A stretch of 64,000 nucleotides of DNA from Gammaproteobacteria bacterium (GTDB taxonomy: Bacteria > Pseudomonadota > Gammaproteobacteria > Steroidobacterales > PWYM01). This document shows, piece by piece, positions 9,369 through 19,414 of the stretch. The stretch is taken from positions 124,001 through 188,000 of the forward strand of contig RECU01000053.1 in NCBI GenBank assembly GCA_007693855.1, read 5' to 3'. Under the pieces are notes generated by a model. That model saw only the letters and a program-made list of their open reading frames with translations. It ran no database searches and was not told where the DNA came from. Made by a program: the position numbers and the translations under genes. Each line of letters begins with the position of its first letter. Position 1 is the first letter of the stretch.

Positions 9369-11624
9369 ATGAACCACGCGAATTCCGTCACCCGCAGCCT
9401 GCTGGCTGCGGCCATCACTGCCGCGCTGGCCCTGCCGGCAACCCAGGCGGCCCGCGCCCAGGGCGCGACCGGCCTGGAAGAAATCGTCGTCACCGCGCGC
9501 CGCGCCGAGGAGACCCTGCAGGACGTGCCGATCGCCGTCTCGGCCTTCTCCGCCGAGGACCTGCGCAACCTGCAGGCTGAGGATCTTTCGGCACTCCAGG
9601 GGGCAGTGCCGAACCTCAACCTGGTCCAGGGCCGGGGCTCGGCCTCCAGCGCCAACATCTTCATCCGCGGCATTGGCCAGCCCGACGCCCTGCAGACCTT
9701 CGATCCGGGCGTGGGCGTGTACCTGGACGACGTCTACATCTCGCGCATCCAGGGCGCGCTGTTCAACCTGCATGACGTGGAACGCATCGAGGTGCTGCGC
9801 GGCCCGCAGGGCACCCTCTACGGCAAGAACACCATTGCCGGCGCGATCAAGATCGTCACCCGCCGCCCAGGCCCGGAGACCGAAGCCGACATCGAGGTCG
9901 GTATCGGCCGCTACAACGCCCGCAACGCCAAGGCCTATTTCGCCGGCGAACTCACCGACACGCTCTACGGCAGTGTTTCCGGCCTGTGGTCCGAGCGCGA
10001 CGGCACGGTCACCGATTATCTTACCGGTCGCGAGTACAACGACCGCGACGAGCGCGCCGCGCGCGTGGCACTGCGCTGGGTGCCGACCGACACCCTGGAG
10101 GCGACGCTGGCCTTCGACACCACCCGCCAGCGCAACGCCTTGAACCTGGGCAAGGCGGAGGCGCCGCTGATCTCCGTGGATGTCTCGACCCTCCCGCCCA
10201 CTGTGGTACTTCGTCGCCTGCCGGATGCTGGCGAGTGGGACCGCACAGCCGCCTCCCTGCTGCCGAACGATCCGGGTCAGAAGCTCGATCACACGGGCGT
10301 ATCGCTGACCGTGGACTGGGACATCAATAGCGCCCTGCGCGCGAAATCCATCACCGCCTTCCGGAACCTGGAGACCGCGTTCTTCATCGACATTGATGGC
10401 ACCGAACTGGAACTCGGCGATGTGTTTGTCGGTGTCGATCAGGACCAGATCTCCCAGGAGTTCCAGCTGGCCTGGGACAATGGCGGTGACTTCCGCGCCA
10501 TCGGCGGCGTGTATGCCCTGCGCGAGACGATCGAGTCCGACCAGGCTGCGTTCGCCGATGACTTCCTGCTGTTCGGGCCCATCCCGATCGACTTCCTGCG
10601 CACCATCGAGGACGACCTGAAGACCACCAGCTATGCGATCTTCGGCCAAGGCACCTGGGCCTTCGCGCCGCAGTGGTCGGCCACCCTGGGCATGCGCTAT
10701 ACCTACGAAAAGAAGGACTACTTCCGCAGCACCAGCACGTTCTCCAGCATCCTGGGTAACGCCGATCCAGCCTTTGCTTTCGACGTCGACGACAGCTGGA
10801 ACGCATTCACCCCCAGCCTGACGCTGGACTACAAACCCAGCGACGACGTGCTGCTCTACGGCAGCATCGCCCGCGGCTTCAAGAGCGGCGGCTTCAACGG
10901 CCGCGCGAACGCAGCGGTCGACGTCAGCACCTTCGATCCCGAGTATGTCTGGACCTACGAACTCGGTGCCAAGAGCACGCTCGCCGACAACCGCGTGCGG
11001 CTGAACGCCGCTGCCTTCTTCAGCGACTACAAGGACTTCCAGGCACGCATCTCCGAGATCTCCAACCCCGACGACCCGATCCCGAATTTCGGTTTCCCGG
11101 TACTGAACGCCGGCAAGCTGGAGATCTGGGGCGCCGAGCTGGAGGCGGCCTGGGTCCCGGTCGACGCCTTGACGCTCGCCGCGCAGCTCGGCTATCTGAA
11201 AGCCGATTACAAGGAGTTCCGTGGCCGCGCGGCCGGCCCCGACGGTTCGGTCATCATCATCGACCGCTCCGGTGACGAACCGCCCTTCGCGCCCGAATGG
11301 ACCGCCAGGCTGGCGGCCAGCTATACCTTCGAGTTCGGCACCTCGGGATCGCTCACGCTGGGCGCCGATGGCGCCTACCGCAGCAAGGCCTGGCTGTCGG
11401 TCGACAACCAGGACGTGCTCACCCAGTCGGGCTACTGGCTGGCCAACGCCTTCGTCAGCTGGCTGAGCGATGACGCGCGCTGGCGGGTGACCGGCGGGGT
11501 GCGCAATCTCACCGACGAGGTCTACAAGGTGGATGCGCAGGAGTTCACCGCCGTCGGCAACATCCAGACCGCCTACTACGGTGACCCGCGCACCTGGACA
11601 CTGTCGCTGCGCTACAGCTTCTGA
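9369..11624 (+). CDS. TonB-dependent receptor
   Basis: Signal peptide, GLEEIVVTARRAEETLQDVPIAVSAFSAEDL plug, VERIEVLRGPQGTLYGKNTIAGAIKIVTRRP, terminal YSF. Start at ATG 9369 inside the longer ORF. Confidence 0.95.
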   Translation: MNHANSVTRSLLAAAITAALALPATQAARAQGATGLEEIVVTARRAEETLQDVPIAVSAFSAEDLRNLQAEDLSALQGAVPNLNLVQGRGSASSANIFIRGIGQPDALQTFDPGVGVYLDDVYISRIQGALFNLHDVERIEVLRGPQGTLYGKNTIAGAIKIVTRRPGPETEADIEVGIGRYNARNAKAYFAGELTDTLYGSVSGLWSERDGTVTDYLTGREYNDRDERAARVALRWVPTDTLEATLAFDTTRQRNALNLGKAEAPLISVDVSTLPPTVVLRRLPDAGEWDRTAASLLPNDPGQKLDHTGVSLTVDWDINSALRAKSITAFRNLETAFFIDIDGTELELGDVFVGVDQDQISQEFQLAWDNGGDFRAIGGVYALRETIESDQAAFADDFLLFGPIPIDFLRTIEDDLKTTSYAIFGQGTWAFAPQWSATLGMRYTYEKKDYFRSTSTFSSILGNADPAFAFDVDDSWNAFTPSLTLDYKPSDDVLLYGSIARGFKSGGFNGRANAAVDVSTFDPEYVWTYELGAKSTLADNRVRLNAAAFFSDYKDFQARISEISNPDDPIPNFGFPVLNAGKLEIWGAELEAAWVPVDALTLAAQLGYLKADYKEFRGRAAGPDGSVIIIDRSGDEPPFAPEWTARLAASYTFEFGTSGSLTLGADGAYRSKAWLSVDNQDVLTQSGYWLANAFVSWLSDDARWRVTGGVRNLTDEVYKVDAQEFTAVGNIQTAYYGDPRTWTLSLRYSF

Positions 11625-13186
11625 TGGCCTGGTTCGCGGCGCCGGCGCCGCTGCTGCCGGAGATCCTGGCACGCCATGGCCGGCAGCGGCCGCGGCGCCG
11701 GGCGCTGGTCTGCGGTGACCAGACGCTGGACTGGGCGGCGTTCAGCGCCGCCCTGGACCGCACGGCCAGCGCCTTCCATGCCCTCGGCCTGTCACCCGGC
11801 GAGCGAGTGGGCGTCCTGATGGACAACAGCATCGAGATGCCGCTGGCGATGTTCGGCGCGATGCGCGCCGGGCTGGTGGCGGTGCCGCTCAACACGTCGC
11901 TGGCCGATCCCGCCATCGCCGGCATGCTGCGCGACTGTGGCGCGCGGGCCATTGTCGTGACCCCGGCGCACCGGGCCCGGGTGGACGCGCTGCCAGCGGA
12001 GCTTCACGCGGCACTGCGCGGCCGGAAGATCTGCACCGGCACCGAGCCAACCCACGAGGACTGGCTGGCCTGGGCGCCCTGGGTGACGGCGGCGGACCGG
12101 CAGCCCCCTGACGTCCAGATCGACGACGAAGCCCCCTGCAACATCATCTACTCCTCGGGCACGACAGGACTGCCGAAAGGCATCGTGCATGGCCATCGGC
12201 GACGCCTTGACTGGGCCTACGATCTCGGCGTCGCGCTGCGCTACCACGGCGGCGCCGTCACGCTCTGCTCCCTGGGGCTGTACTCGAACATCAGCTGGGT
12301 GGCGATGCTGTGCACCTGGGTGGCCGGGGGCACGGTGATCGTGATGCCGGGCTTCGATGCCCGCAGCACGCTCGAGACCATCGCGCGCGAGCGCATCACG
12401 CACTTCGCCATGGTCCCGGTGCAGTTCCAGCGACTGGTGGACGATGAGGCCTACGCGACCAGCGACCGCAGCAGTCTCCAGGCGGTGATGTGTTGCGGCT
12501 CACCGCTGCCGTTCGGGCTCAAGCAGCAGCTGCTCGAGGATCTCGGCGGCGCCTTCATCGAGCTCTACGGACTCACCGAGGGCCTGATCACCACCCACGA
12601 CCCCGAGACCGCGTGCGACCGGCTGGGCTCGGTCGGCCAGGCGCTGACGGGCACCGAGGTGCGCATCATCGACGACGCGGGCCACGAGTGTGCGCCCGGC
12701 GAGCCCGGCGAGATCGTCGGGCGGGGCCGTATCCTGATGAGCGGCTATCTGAATCGTGATGATGCCAACGCCGAGTCGACGTGGACCGACATGGCCGGGG
12801 CGCGCTGGCTGCGCACCGGCGACATCGGTCGGATGGACGAGGACGGCCATCTCTGGATCGTGGACCGCAAGAAGGACATGATTGTCTCCGGCGGCCAGAA
12901 CATCTTCCCGGCCGACATCGAGGCGGTGATGCTGGCGCATCCGGACATCGCGGACGTGGCCGTGATTGGCGTGCCGAGCGAAAAATGGGGCGAGACGCCG
13001 CTCGCGCTGGTCGTGCCCCGGCGCGACGCGCCAGAGGCCGAGGTGCTGTGCGCCTGGGCCAATGCGCGGCTCGGCCGCCAGCAGCGTATCAGCGGCGTGC
13101 GCTTCCGCGAGAGCCTGCCACGCAACCCGAATGGCAAGGTGCTCAAGCGGGAGTTGCGCCGGGAATACACCGCGCTCGCGCACTGA
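11624..13186 (+). CDS. AMP-dependent acyl-CoA synthetase/ligase
   Basis: YSSGTTGLPKGIVHGHRR, ELYGLTEG, LRTGDIGRMDEDGHLWIVDRKKDMIVSGGQNIFPADIE, NPNGKVLKRELR. Start codon overlaps the receptor stop codon. Confidence 0.94.
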   Translation: MAWFAAPAPLLPEILARHGRQRPRRRALVCGDQTLDWAAFSAALDRTASAFHALGLSPGERVGVLMDNSIEMPLAMFGAMRAGLVAVPLNTSLADPAIAGMLRDCGARAIVVTPAHRARVDALPAELHAALRGRKICTGTEPTHEDWLAWAPWVTAADRQPPDVQIDDEAPCNIIYSSGTTGLPKGIVHGHRRRLDWAYDLGVALRYHGGAVTLCSLGLYSNISWVAMLCTWVAGGTVIVMPGFDARSTLETIARERITHFAMVPVQFQRLVDDEAYATSDRSSLQAVMCCGSPLPFGLKQQLLEDLGGAFIELYGLTEGLITTHDPETACDRLGSVGQALTGTEVRIIDDAGHECAPGEPGEIVGRGRILMSGYLNRDDANAESTWTDMAGARWLRTGDIGRMDEDGHLWIVDRKKDMIVSGGQNIFPADIEAVMLAHPDIADVAVIGVPSEKWGETPLALVVPRRDAPEAEVLCAWANARLGRQQRISGVRFRESLPRNPNGKVLKRELRREYTALAH

Positions 13187-13231
13187 GGCGCGGGGCGAGC
13201 CGCGCCCCCGGCGCCCGACGAAGGAGCCTGC

Positions 13232-14113
13232 ATGCACGACGACAGCCCGGATCACATGACGGCACACTGGCAGAGTGAGGATGGCCTGAGCCTCTTCTAT
13301 CGCGATTTCGGCGGGCCGGAGGCCGCCGGGCTGCCCGTGCTCTGCCTGCCGGGGCTGACCCGCAACAGCCGCGACTTCATCCCCCTGGCTCAACGCCTCG
13401 CGCCCCGGCACCGGGTGCTGTGCCCCGATCTGCGCGGCCGCGGCTATTCCGAGCCTGACCCGGACTGGCGCAATTACCAGCCCCCCACCTACGTCGCCGA
13501 CACCTGGCGGCTGCTCGATACGCTCGGGCTCGAGCGCGTCATCGTCGTCGGCACCTCGCTGGGCGGCCTGATGGCCATGATCATGGCCGCGCAGCAGCCG
13601 AACCGCCTGGCCGGCGTGGTGCTGAACGACATCGGCCCGGAAATCGCGCCGGAGGGACTTGCCCGCATCCGGGGGTATGCCGGGCTGCTGCCGCCGGTCA
13701 GCGACTGGGCGGCAGCGAGTGCCCAGATCCGCGAAGTCTACGAGATCGCGCTGCCCGACCTCGATGACGCCGCCTGGCTGGAATACGCCCGTCGCAGTTA
13801 CCGGGAGGACGCCCAGGGCCGACCCCGCCTGGACTACGATCCAGCCATCGGCCGCGCCGTCCAGGAAGTCAGTGGCGAGGCCCCCGATCCCTGGCCGTTG
13901 TTCAGGGCGCTGAGCATGCCGACGCTCGCGTTGCGAGGAGCGCTCTCGGACATTCTGAGCGCGGCGACGCTCGCCCGCATGCAGGCCGAGAAACCCGATC
14001 TCCGGGTGGCGGTGATTCCGGGCCGCGGCCACGTGCCGCTGCTCGACGAACCGGCGAGCGTGGCGGCCATCGACGACTTCCTCGCCTCGCTGGCCCATGG
14101 GGGTGGCGCGTGA
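13232..14113 (+). CDS. alpha/beta fold hydrolase
   Basis: VLCLPGLTRNSRDF, DLRGRGYSEPD, VVGTSLGGLMAM nucleophile elbow, GRGHVPLLDEP. Confidence 0.9.
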   Translation: MHDDSPDHMTAHWQSEDGLSLFYRDFGGPEAAGLPVLCLPGLTRNSRDFIPLAQRLAPRHRVLCPDLRGRGYSEPDPDWRNYQPPTYVADTWRLLDTLGLERVIVVGTSLGGLMAMIMAAQQPNRLAGVVLNDIGPEIAPEGLARIRGYAGLLPPVSDWAAASAQIREVYEIALPDLDDAAWLEYARRSYREDAQGRPRLDYDPAIGRAVQEVSGEAPDPWPLFRALSMPTLALRGALSDILSAATLARMQAEKPDLRVAVIPGRGHVPLLDEPASVAAIDDFLASLAHGGGA

Positions 14114-15204
14114 GCATGGCGCACATGCGCCAGAGACCGAGGCTCATGCTGGCGACGCTGGCGCTCCTGCTGGGCAGCGCCTGCAGCGGCAGCGGCGAGG
14201 CGCCGGCCCCGGCCAGCGCGGACGACGCAATGGCGGCGGACACTCAGCTCCCAGCACTCGGGCTGCCGCTGACCGGCATCACGGTCTCCGGGATTTCCGC
14301 CGGGGGCTACATGGCCACCCAGTTCCACCTGGCCCATGCCGAGTGGATCAACGGGGTGGCGGTCCTGGCGGCGGGTCCCTGGCGCTGCGCCGAGGGTCGC
14401 CTGCAACAGGCCCTGGGACGCTGCATCGATGGGGACGAGGCGAGCCTCGACGCCGGGCGCCTGGCTACCGAGGCCAGAGGTCTGGCGCGGGATGGCCGCC
14501 TGGCCCCCGCGTCGGCCGTCGCGGGGGATCGGGTGTGGCTGTTCCGCGGCACCCGCGACACGGTCATCAGTGCCGGGGTCATCCGTGCGCTCGCCGGGTT
14601 CTACCGCACCTATGCCCCGGAGGCGGACATCACCCTGCGCGAGGATATCGATGCGGTGCATGGCTGGCCGACCGTGGCCTTCGGCGCCGCCTGCGAGGGC
14701 TTCGAGCCGCCGTATCTGACCGCCTGTGGCGTGGACGTGGCCGGCACACTGCTGCGCGCACTGCTCGATGACCTGACGCCGCCCGAGGGTAACGGTACCG
14801 ACAACGGCCTGCACCGTTTCGATCAGCGCCCCTTCTGGCCGGCGCGCAGCGGACATTCCCTGCACGAATCCGGCTGGCTGTATCTCCCGCGGGCCTGCGG
14901 AGACGGGACGCGGGCCTGCCGGCTGCATGTGGTCTTCCACGGCTGTCGCCAGTCCGAGGATTTCATCGGCGAGGCCTTCGTGCGCCACACCGGGCTGAAC
15001 GCCTGGGCCGAGCGTAACGACATCGTGGTGCTGTACCCGCAGGTCAGCCCCAGCCGCCTGCGCCCGCTGAACCCGCAGGGCTGCTGGGACTGGTGGGGCT
15101 ACAGCGGCGGTGACTACGCCGAGCGCAGCGCCGCGCAGACCACCGCCGTGGCCGCCATGCTGACACGGCTCGCCGAGGCCCCCGGCGGCGCGCGACCGCG
15201 ATAG
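14110..15204 (+). CDS. PHB depolymerase-like secreted esterase / putative lipoprotein
   Basis: Hydrophobic N-terminus ending GSACSGSGE; GISAGGYMATQFHLAHAEWI lipase box; HVVFHGCRQS; CWDWWGYSGGDYA. Confidence 0.78.
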   Translation: MSMAHMRQRPRLMLATLALLLGSACSGSGEAPAPASADDAMAADTQLPALGLPLTGITVSGISAGGYMATQFHLAHAEWINGVAVLAAGPWRCAEGRLQQALGRCIDGDEASLDAGRLATEARGLARDGRLAPASAVAGDRVWLFRGTRDTVISAGVIRALAGFYRTYAPEADITLREDIDAVHGWPTVAFGAACEGFEPPYLTACGVDVAGTLLRALLDDLTPPEGNGTDNGLHRFDQRPFWPARSGHSLHESGWLYLPRACGDGTRACRLHVVFHGCRQSEDFIGEAFVRHTGLNAWAERNDIVVLYPQVSPSRLRPLNPQGCWDWWGYSGGDYAERSAAQTTAVAAMLTRLAEAPGGARPR

Positions 15205-15275
15205 GGAAATTCCACGACTGCGCGACCGATCGGGCTGGCCTACGCTCATGGGCTGACGGTTTTCGGAGCACATCC

Positions 15276-16667
15276 ATGAGCGAGGCTCTGCAGTTCGATG
15301 CGGCCCTGCTGGACAAGTACGACACGCGCGGGCCGCGCTACACCTCCTATCCCGCCGCGCCACAGTTCCGGCCGATGGGGGAGGAGGAATACCGGGCGCT
15401 GGTTCGCGAACACCGCGAGCACAACAGCGATCCGCTGTCGGTCTACGTGCACGTGCCGTTCTGTCGCACGGTCTGCTACTACTGCGGCTGCAACAAGGTC
15501 GTCACCGCCAACTACCGCCGCGCCGAGGAGTATCTCGAGGTGCTGGTGCAGGAACTCGCGCTGCAGAGCAGCCTGTTCGGGCTGCGCCCACGGGTCGACC
15601 AGCTGCACTTTGGCGGTGGCACCCCAACCTACCTGAACGACGCCGACCTGTCGCGTTTGATGCGCGCACTGGATACGGCGCTGGCGCTGGAGCGCAGCGA
15701 GGAGCGTGAGTTCTCGATCGAGATCGATCCACGGACCACCAATGCCGCGCGCATCCGCCATCTCGCCGGGCTCGGCTTCAACCGCCTGAGTATCGGCGTG
15801 CAGGATTTCGATCCTGAGGTACAGCAGGCGACCAACCGCCTCCAGGGTGTCGACCAGACCACCGAGGTCATCGAGGCTGCCCGCGCCGCCGGCTTCCGCT
15901 CGATCAACCTGGACCTGATTTACGGGCTGCCGCTGCAGACCCGTGAGCGCTTTGCCGAGACCCTCGAGACCGTCATCGCCCTGCGACCTGATCGGCTCGC
16001 CGTGTACAGCTACGCCCACCTGCCGGACCGCTTCAAGGTCCAGCGCCAGATCCGCACCGAGGACCTGCCCTCGGCCGGCGAAAAACTCGCACTGCTGGCG
16101 ATGACCATCGAGCGGCTCACCGAGGCCGGCTATGTGTACATCGGCATGGACCACTTCGCCCTGCCGGACGACGAACTCGCCGTGGCCTTGCGCGAGGGTA
16201 CGCTGCAGCGCAATTTCCAGGGGTACGCGACCGGCGCGGGCCGCGACCTGCTGGCGCTCGGGGTGTCGGCGATCGGCCGCATCGGGCCTGCGTTCGCACA
16301 GAACCACCGCGATATCGAGCGCTGGGCGGCCGAGGTGAGCCTCGGCCGTATCCCGGTGGCGCAGGGCCTGGTGCTGGACGATGAAGACCTGCTGCGCGGT
16401 GAAATCATCCAGGCGCTGATGTGCGGGCGCCGCCTGGACGTTCGCGACATCGAGCGACGCTACGCCATCGAGTTCGCCCGGCACTTCGCCCCCGAGCTTG
16501 AACGCCTGGTGCCGCTCGCCGACGACGGACTGGTCGCTGTGGCGACGGACACCATCGAGGTCAGTGATCGTGGTCGGCTGCTGCTGCGCCCGATCGCGAT
16601 GGCTTTCGACGCCTACCTGCACGCGGCGCGCAAGCCCACGGAACCCCGTTACTCCCGCGTGATCTAA
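15276..16667 (+). CDS. hemN: oxygen-independent coproporphyrinogen III oxidase (radical SAM)
   Basis: YVHVPFCRTVCYYCGCNKVVT radical-SAM CxxxCxxC motif; GGGTPTYL; IGMDHFALPDDELAVA; full-length HemN organisation. Confidence 0.95.
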   Translation: MSEALQFDAALLDKYDTRGPRYTSYPAAPQFRPMGEEEYRALVREHREHNSDPLSVYVHVPFCRTVCYYCGCNKVVTANYRRAEEYLEVLVQELALQSSLFGLRPRVDQLHFGGGTPTYLNDADLSRLMRALDTALALERSEEREFSIEIDPRTTNAARIRHLAGLGFNRLSIGVQDFDPEVQQATNRLQGVDQTTEVIEAARAAGFRSINLDLIYGLPLQTRERFAETLETVIALRPDRLAVYSYAHLPDRFKVQRQIRTEDLPSAGEKLALLAMTIERLTEAGYVYIGMDHFALPDDELAVALREGTLQRNFQGYATGAGRDLLALGVSAIGRIGPAFAQNHRDIERWAAEVSLGRIPVAQGLVLDDEDLLRGEIIQALMCGRRLDVRDIERRYAIEFARHFAPELERLVPLADDGLVAVATDTIEVSDRGRLLLRPIAMAFDAYLHAARKPTEPRYSRVI

Positions 16668-16743
16668 CCTCTGGTAGTCGACAAAAGACGGCGCAGCAAG
16701 GCCACCCCGGGTGGCCGGCGACCGTCTGAGAGAGAGATCCGAG

Positions 16744-17901
16744 GTGTTATTGCGTTCTGCCCTGGCGCTGGTGGCCGTCGTATCGATCGGCGCCTGCGCG
16801 TCCGCGCCACCGCTGCCGCGCAGCGGCGAGCTGCCTCAGGTATCCGAGCTGCTGGATGGCTCGGCGCTGCTCGGCGAATCGGTCGCGGCACAGTCACTGC
16901 CCGCCATCGACACGCGGGCGCTGACGCCGGAGATGCGGGAGTTCGTCTCGCACAGTGTGGCTGGGGTGTCTTCGGCCGAGGGACGGCTGCAGCGCTTGCT
17001 CTGGGAGATGCGCCGCAATGGCCTGTTGACGTTGCAGTATCAATCCACCACCACGGGTACGGCGACCGAGACCTTCGAGACCCGTATCGGCAACTGCCTG
17101 TCATTCACCAACCTGTTCGTCGCACTGGCTCGCGATGCCGGCCTGGAAGTCTCCTACCAGCAGGTGGACATCCCCCCGGTCTGGAGCAGTGGTGGCGAGC
17201 TGCTGATGCTGAACCAGCATGTCAACGTGCGGGTGCACCGCACGACCCGCCAGCGCGCAAGCGCCCACGACCATGTCGTCGACTTCAACGCGCCGCAGTA
17301 CGCCGGCAACTATCCGCAGCGGCCAGTCGACGATGCCGTGGTCGACGCCCTGTTTCACAACAACCTCGCAGTGGATGCACTGCTCGAGGACGACCCGCAC
17401 ACTGCCTTTCTGCATTTTCGCAGGGCGCTGCTGATCGATCCGCGCTCGACGCCCGCATGGACCAATCTCGGGGTGCTGTACCAGCGCAACGGCCTCGACA
17501 CGCACGCCGAAGCTGCCTTCCACCAGGCGCTGCTGCATGACCCCGGCCACAAGGTCGCCATGAGCAACCTGGCCCGCCTCTACGACCGCCTCGGTCATGG
17601 CGATCTGGCCACCGCCTATCGCGAGCGCATCCGCCGCCACCAGTTGCAGAATCCGTACTATCACTTCTTCCTGGCCGAACAGGCTGTGGCCCAGGCAGAC
17701 CTCGACTCCGCCCTGCGCGCCGTCGAGCGTGCGATCCGGCTGCGCGAGGAGGAACACCAGTTCCATTTCCTGCGCGCGCAGACCCTCGAGGCCCTCGGCC
17801 AGCGTGAGGCGGCGAGGGCCAGCCTGCTGCGCGCACAGGAACACGCCACCTTCACCGCGATCCGCAAGGAGTACCAGCGCAAACTCGAAACGCTGGACTG
17901 A
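16744..17901 (+). CDS. transglutaminase-like / TPR repeat lipoprotein
   Basis: Within ORF 16711..17901. The GTG at 16744 follows a GAGAGAGATCCGAG ribosome-binding-like sequence and gives lipobox VSIGAC. ETFETRIGNCLSFTNLFVALARDAGLEVSYQQV is transglutaminase-like; C-terminal TPRs (AWTNLGVLYQRNGLDTHAEAAFHQAL). Confidence 0.85.
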   Translation: MLLRSALALVAVVSIGACASAPPLPRSGELPQVSELLDGSALLGESVAAQSLPAIDTRALTPEMREFVSHSVAGVSSAEGRLQRLLWEMRRNGLLTLQYQSTTTGTATETFETRIGNCLSFTNLFVALARDAGLEVSYQQVDIPPVWSSGGELLMLNQHVNVRVHRTTRQRASAHDHVVDFNAPQYAGNYPQRPVDDAVVDALFHNNLAVDALLEDDPHTAFLHFRRALLIDPRSTPAWTNLGVLYQRNGLDTHAEAAFHQALLHDPGHKVAMSNLARLYDRLGHGDLATAYRERIRRHQLQNPYYHFFLAEQAVAQADLDSALRAVERAIRLREEEHQFHFLRAQTLEALGQREAARASLLRAQEHATFTAIRKEYQRKLETLD

Positions 17902-17938
17902 GCCGAGGCTGGACTGCGCCGGGCGACCGGTCGCGCCA

Positions 17939-18490
17939 TCATTCCCCGTAGTAGCGCTTCCAGCTCGGCAGCTTCTCGGGGAAATCCGCCTCCGCCGGCT
18001 CGGCGTAGGCACGCATGCGCTCGCGCCCAGCCATCGCCGAGGCGTATTCCTCGACCCGGACGTAATAGAGAAACGACAGCAAGCGGTCCGCGAAGCGCCA
18101 GCGTCCGTCCTCGCGACGGTATTCGTCCTCATAACGCAGCGCCGTCCACATGGCCTCCCCATGACGCACGACTTCGGCGTGAGAGGTCACCAGGCCGGTC
18201 GCACGGTCGGGATCCTCCGGATCGAACTCGATGATCTGATCGTGGGTGAAGTGATTGCTGGGACCGAGCACGGCAAAGCGCCCGTGGAACTGCGCCACCA
18301 CGGCCTCGCGGCCGCGGGCATCGAGCACCCCGTCGCGCGAGCGGAACGCGCCGTCCACGGTGAAACAGTCGGCGATCCCGTCGATCACCCGGTCGTCGAT
18401 GACGATCCCGTAGCGGGCGACCAGTTCGCGGATCTCCTCGCGATCCTCGAGTCGGCGGATCCGCTGCTCGAGCGTCAGGCTGTCGGACAT
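17939..18490 (-). CDS. SnoaL-like / nuclear transport factor 2 family protein
   Basis: LEQRIRRLEDREEIRELVARYGIVIDDRVIDGIADCFTVDGAFRS...GREAVVAQFHGRFA. Confidence 0.82.
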   Translation of the reverse strand: MSDSLTLEQRIRRLEDREEIRELVARYGIVIDDRVIDGIADCFTVDGAFRSRDGVLDARGREAVVAQFHGRFAVLGPSNHFTHDQIIEFDPEDPDRATGLVTSHAEVVRHGEAMWTALRYEDEYRREDGRWRFADRLLSFLYYVRVEEYASAMAGRERMRAYAEPAEADFPEKLPSWKRYYGE

Positions 18491-18538
18491 GGCGTGTGCT
18501 CCTGGCTCATCCTGGGATGGGTGCGGACCGGTGCGCCC

Positions 18539-19414
18539 TCACTCCGGCGAATCGTCGCGACGGTGTACACGGATCAGGCCTTCCTGGGCGGTACTGGCGA
18601 TCAGCGTGCCGTCGCGGCTGAAGAACATCCCGCGCGCAAGCCCCCGTCCGCCCTGGGCCGCCGGACTGTCGGACGTGTAGAGAAACCACTCGTCGACGCG
18701 CGGCTGGCGATGGAACCACATGGCGTGGTCCAGGCTCGCCATCTGCACGTCGTCGTGGCCGAAACGCAGGCCATGGGGCAACGCCGCCGTACCGAGCAGC
18801 TCGTAGTCAGAGACGTAGGCCAGCAGCACACGGTGCACCTGGTCCACATCAGGCAGGGCGTCAGTGGCCCGCAGCCAGACCGACTTCACCGGATCACGCT
18901 TCTCCGGGCGCAGAAAGTTGACCGGGTCGACCGGCCGAAACTCGAAGGGGCGCTTGCGCGTGAGAAAACGCTGGATCTTCTCGGGGATACCGGGCATCTC
19001 GCCCGAATACAGCGACTGGGCGTCGGCCAGCCCTTCCGGGTCGGGCACCTCGGGCATGGCGACCTGGTGCTCGAACCCCTCCTCGGGCACCTGGAACGAG
19101 CAGGACAGCGTGAAAATCGGGCGGCCATGCTGGATGGCCACGACGCGACGGGCACTGAAACTGCCGCCGTCCCGGGAGCGGTCGACATGAAAGACGATCG
19201 AAGCGTTGAAATCGCCGCGTCTCAGGAAGTAGGCGTGCAGCGAGTGCACGACGCGATCCTGGACCGTCTGGCTCGCCGCCGAGAGCGCCTGGCCCAGCAC
19301 CTGCCCGCCGAACACCTGCGGCGCGCCGATGTCGCGGCTCTCACCCCGGAAGATGTCCTGCTCGATACGCTCGAGTTCCAGCACATGCAGCAGGTCGGCA
19401 AGGATGGGATTCAT
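18539..19414 (-). CDS. tesB: acyl-CoA thioesterase II
   Basis: LELERIEQDIFRGESRDIGAPQVFGGQVLGQALSAASQTV; HSLHAYFLRRGD; second hotdog SLDHAMWFHRQPRVDEWFLYTSDSP. Confidence 0.93.
   Translation of the reverse strand: MNPILADLLHVLELERIEQDIFRGESRDIGAPQVFGGQVLGQALSAASQTVQDRVVHSLHAYFLRRGDFNASIVFHVDRSRDGGSFSARRVVAIQHGRPIFTLSCSFQVPEEGFEHQVAMPEVPDPEGLADAQSLYSGEMPGIPEKIQRFLTRKRPFEFRPVDPVNFLRPEKRDPVKSVWLRATDALPDVDQVHRVLLAYVSDYELLGTAALPHGLRFGHDDVQMASLDHAMWFHRQPRVDEWFLYTSDSPAAQGGRGLARGMFFSRDGTLIASTAQEGLIRVHRRDDSPE

Noticed and set aside
9252-11672. 806-aa minus-strand ORF antisense to the TonB receptor
   Set aside because: High-GC shadow frame; low-complexity G/A/R/V/Q/H composition with no recognisable domain, while the sense frame is a clear receptor.
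15205-15275. Possible FNR box upstream of hemN
   Set aside because: No TTGAT-N4-ATCAA-like sequence could be found in the spacer.
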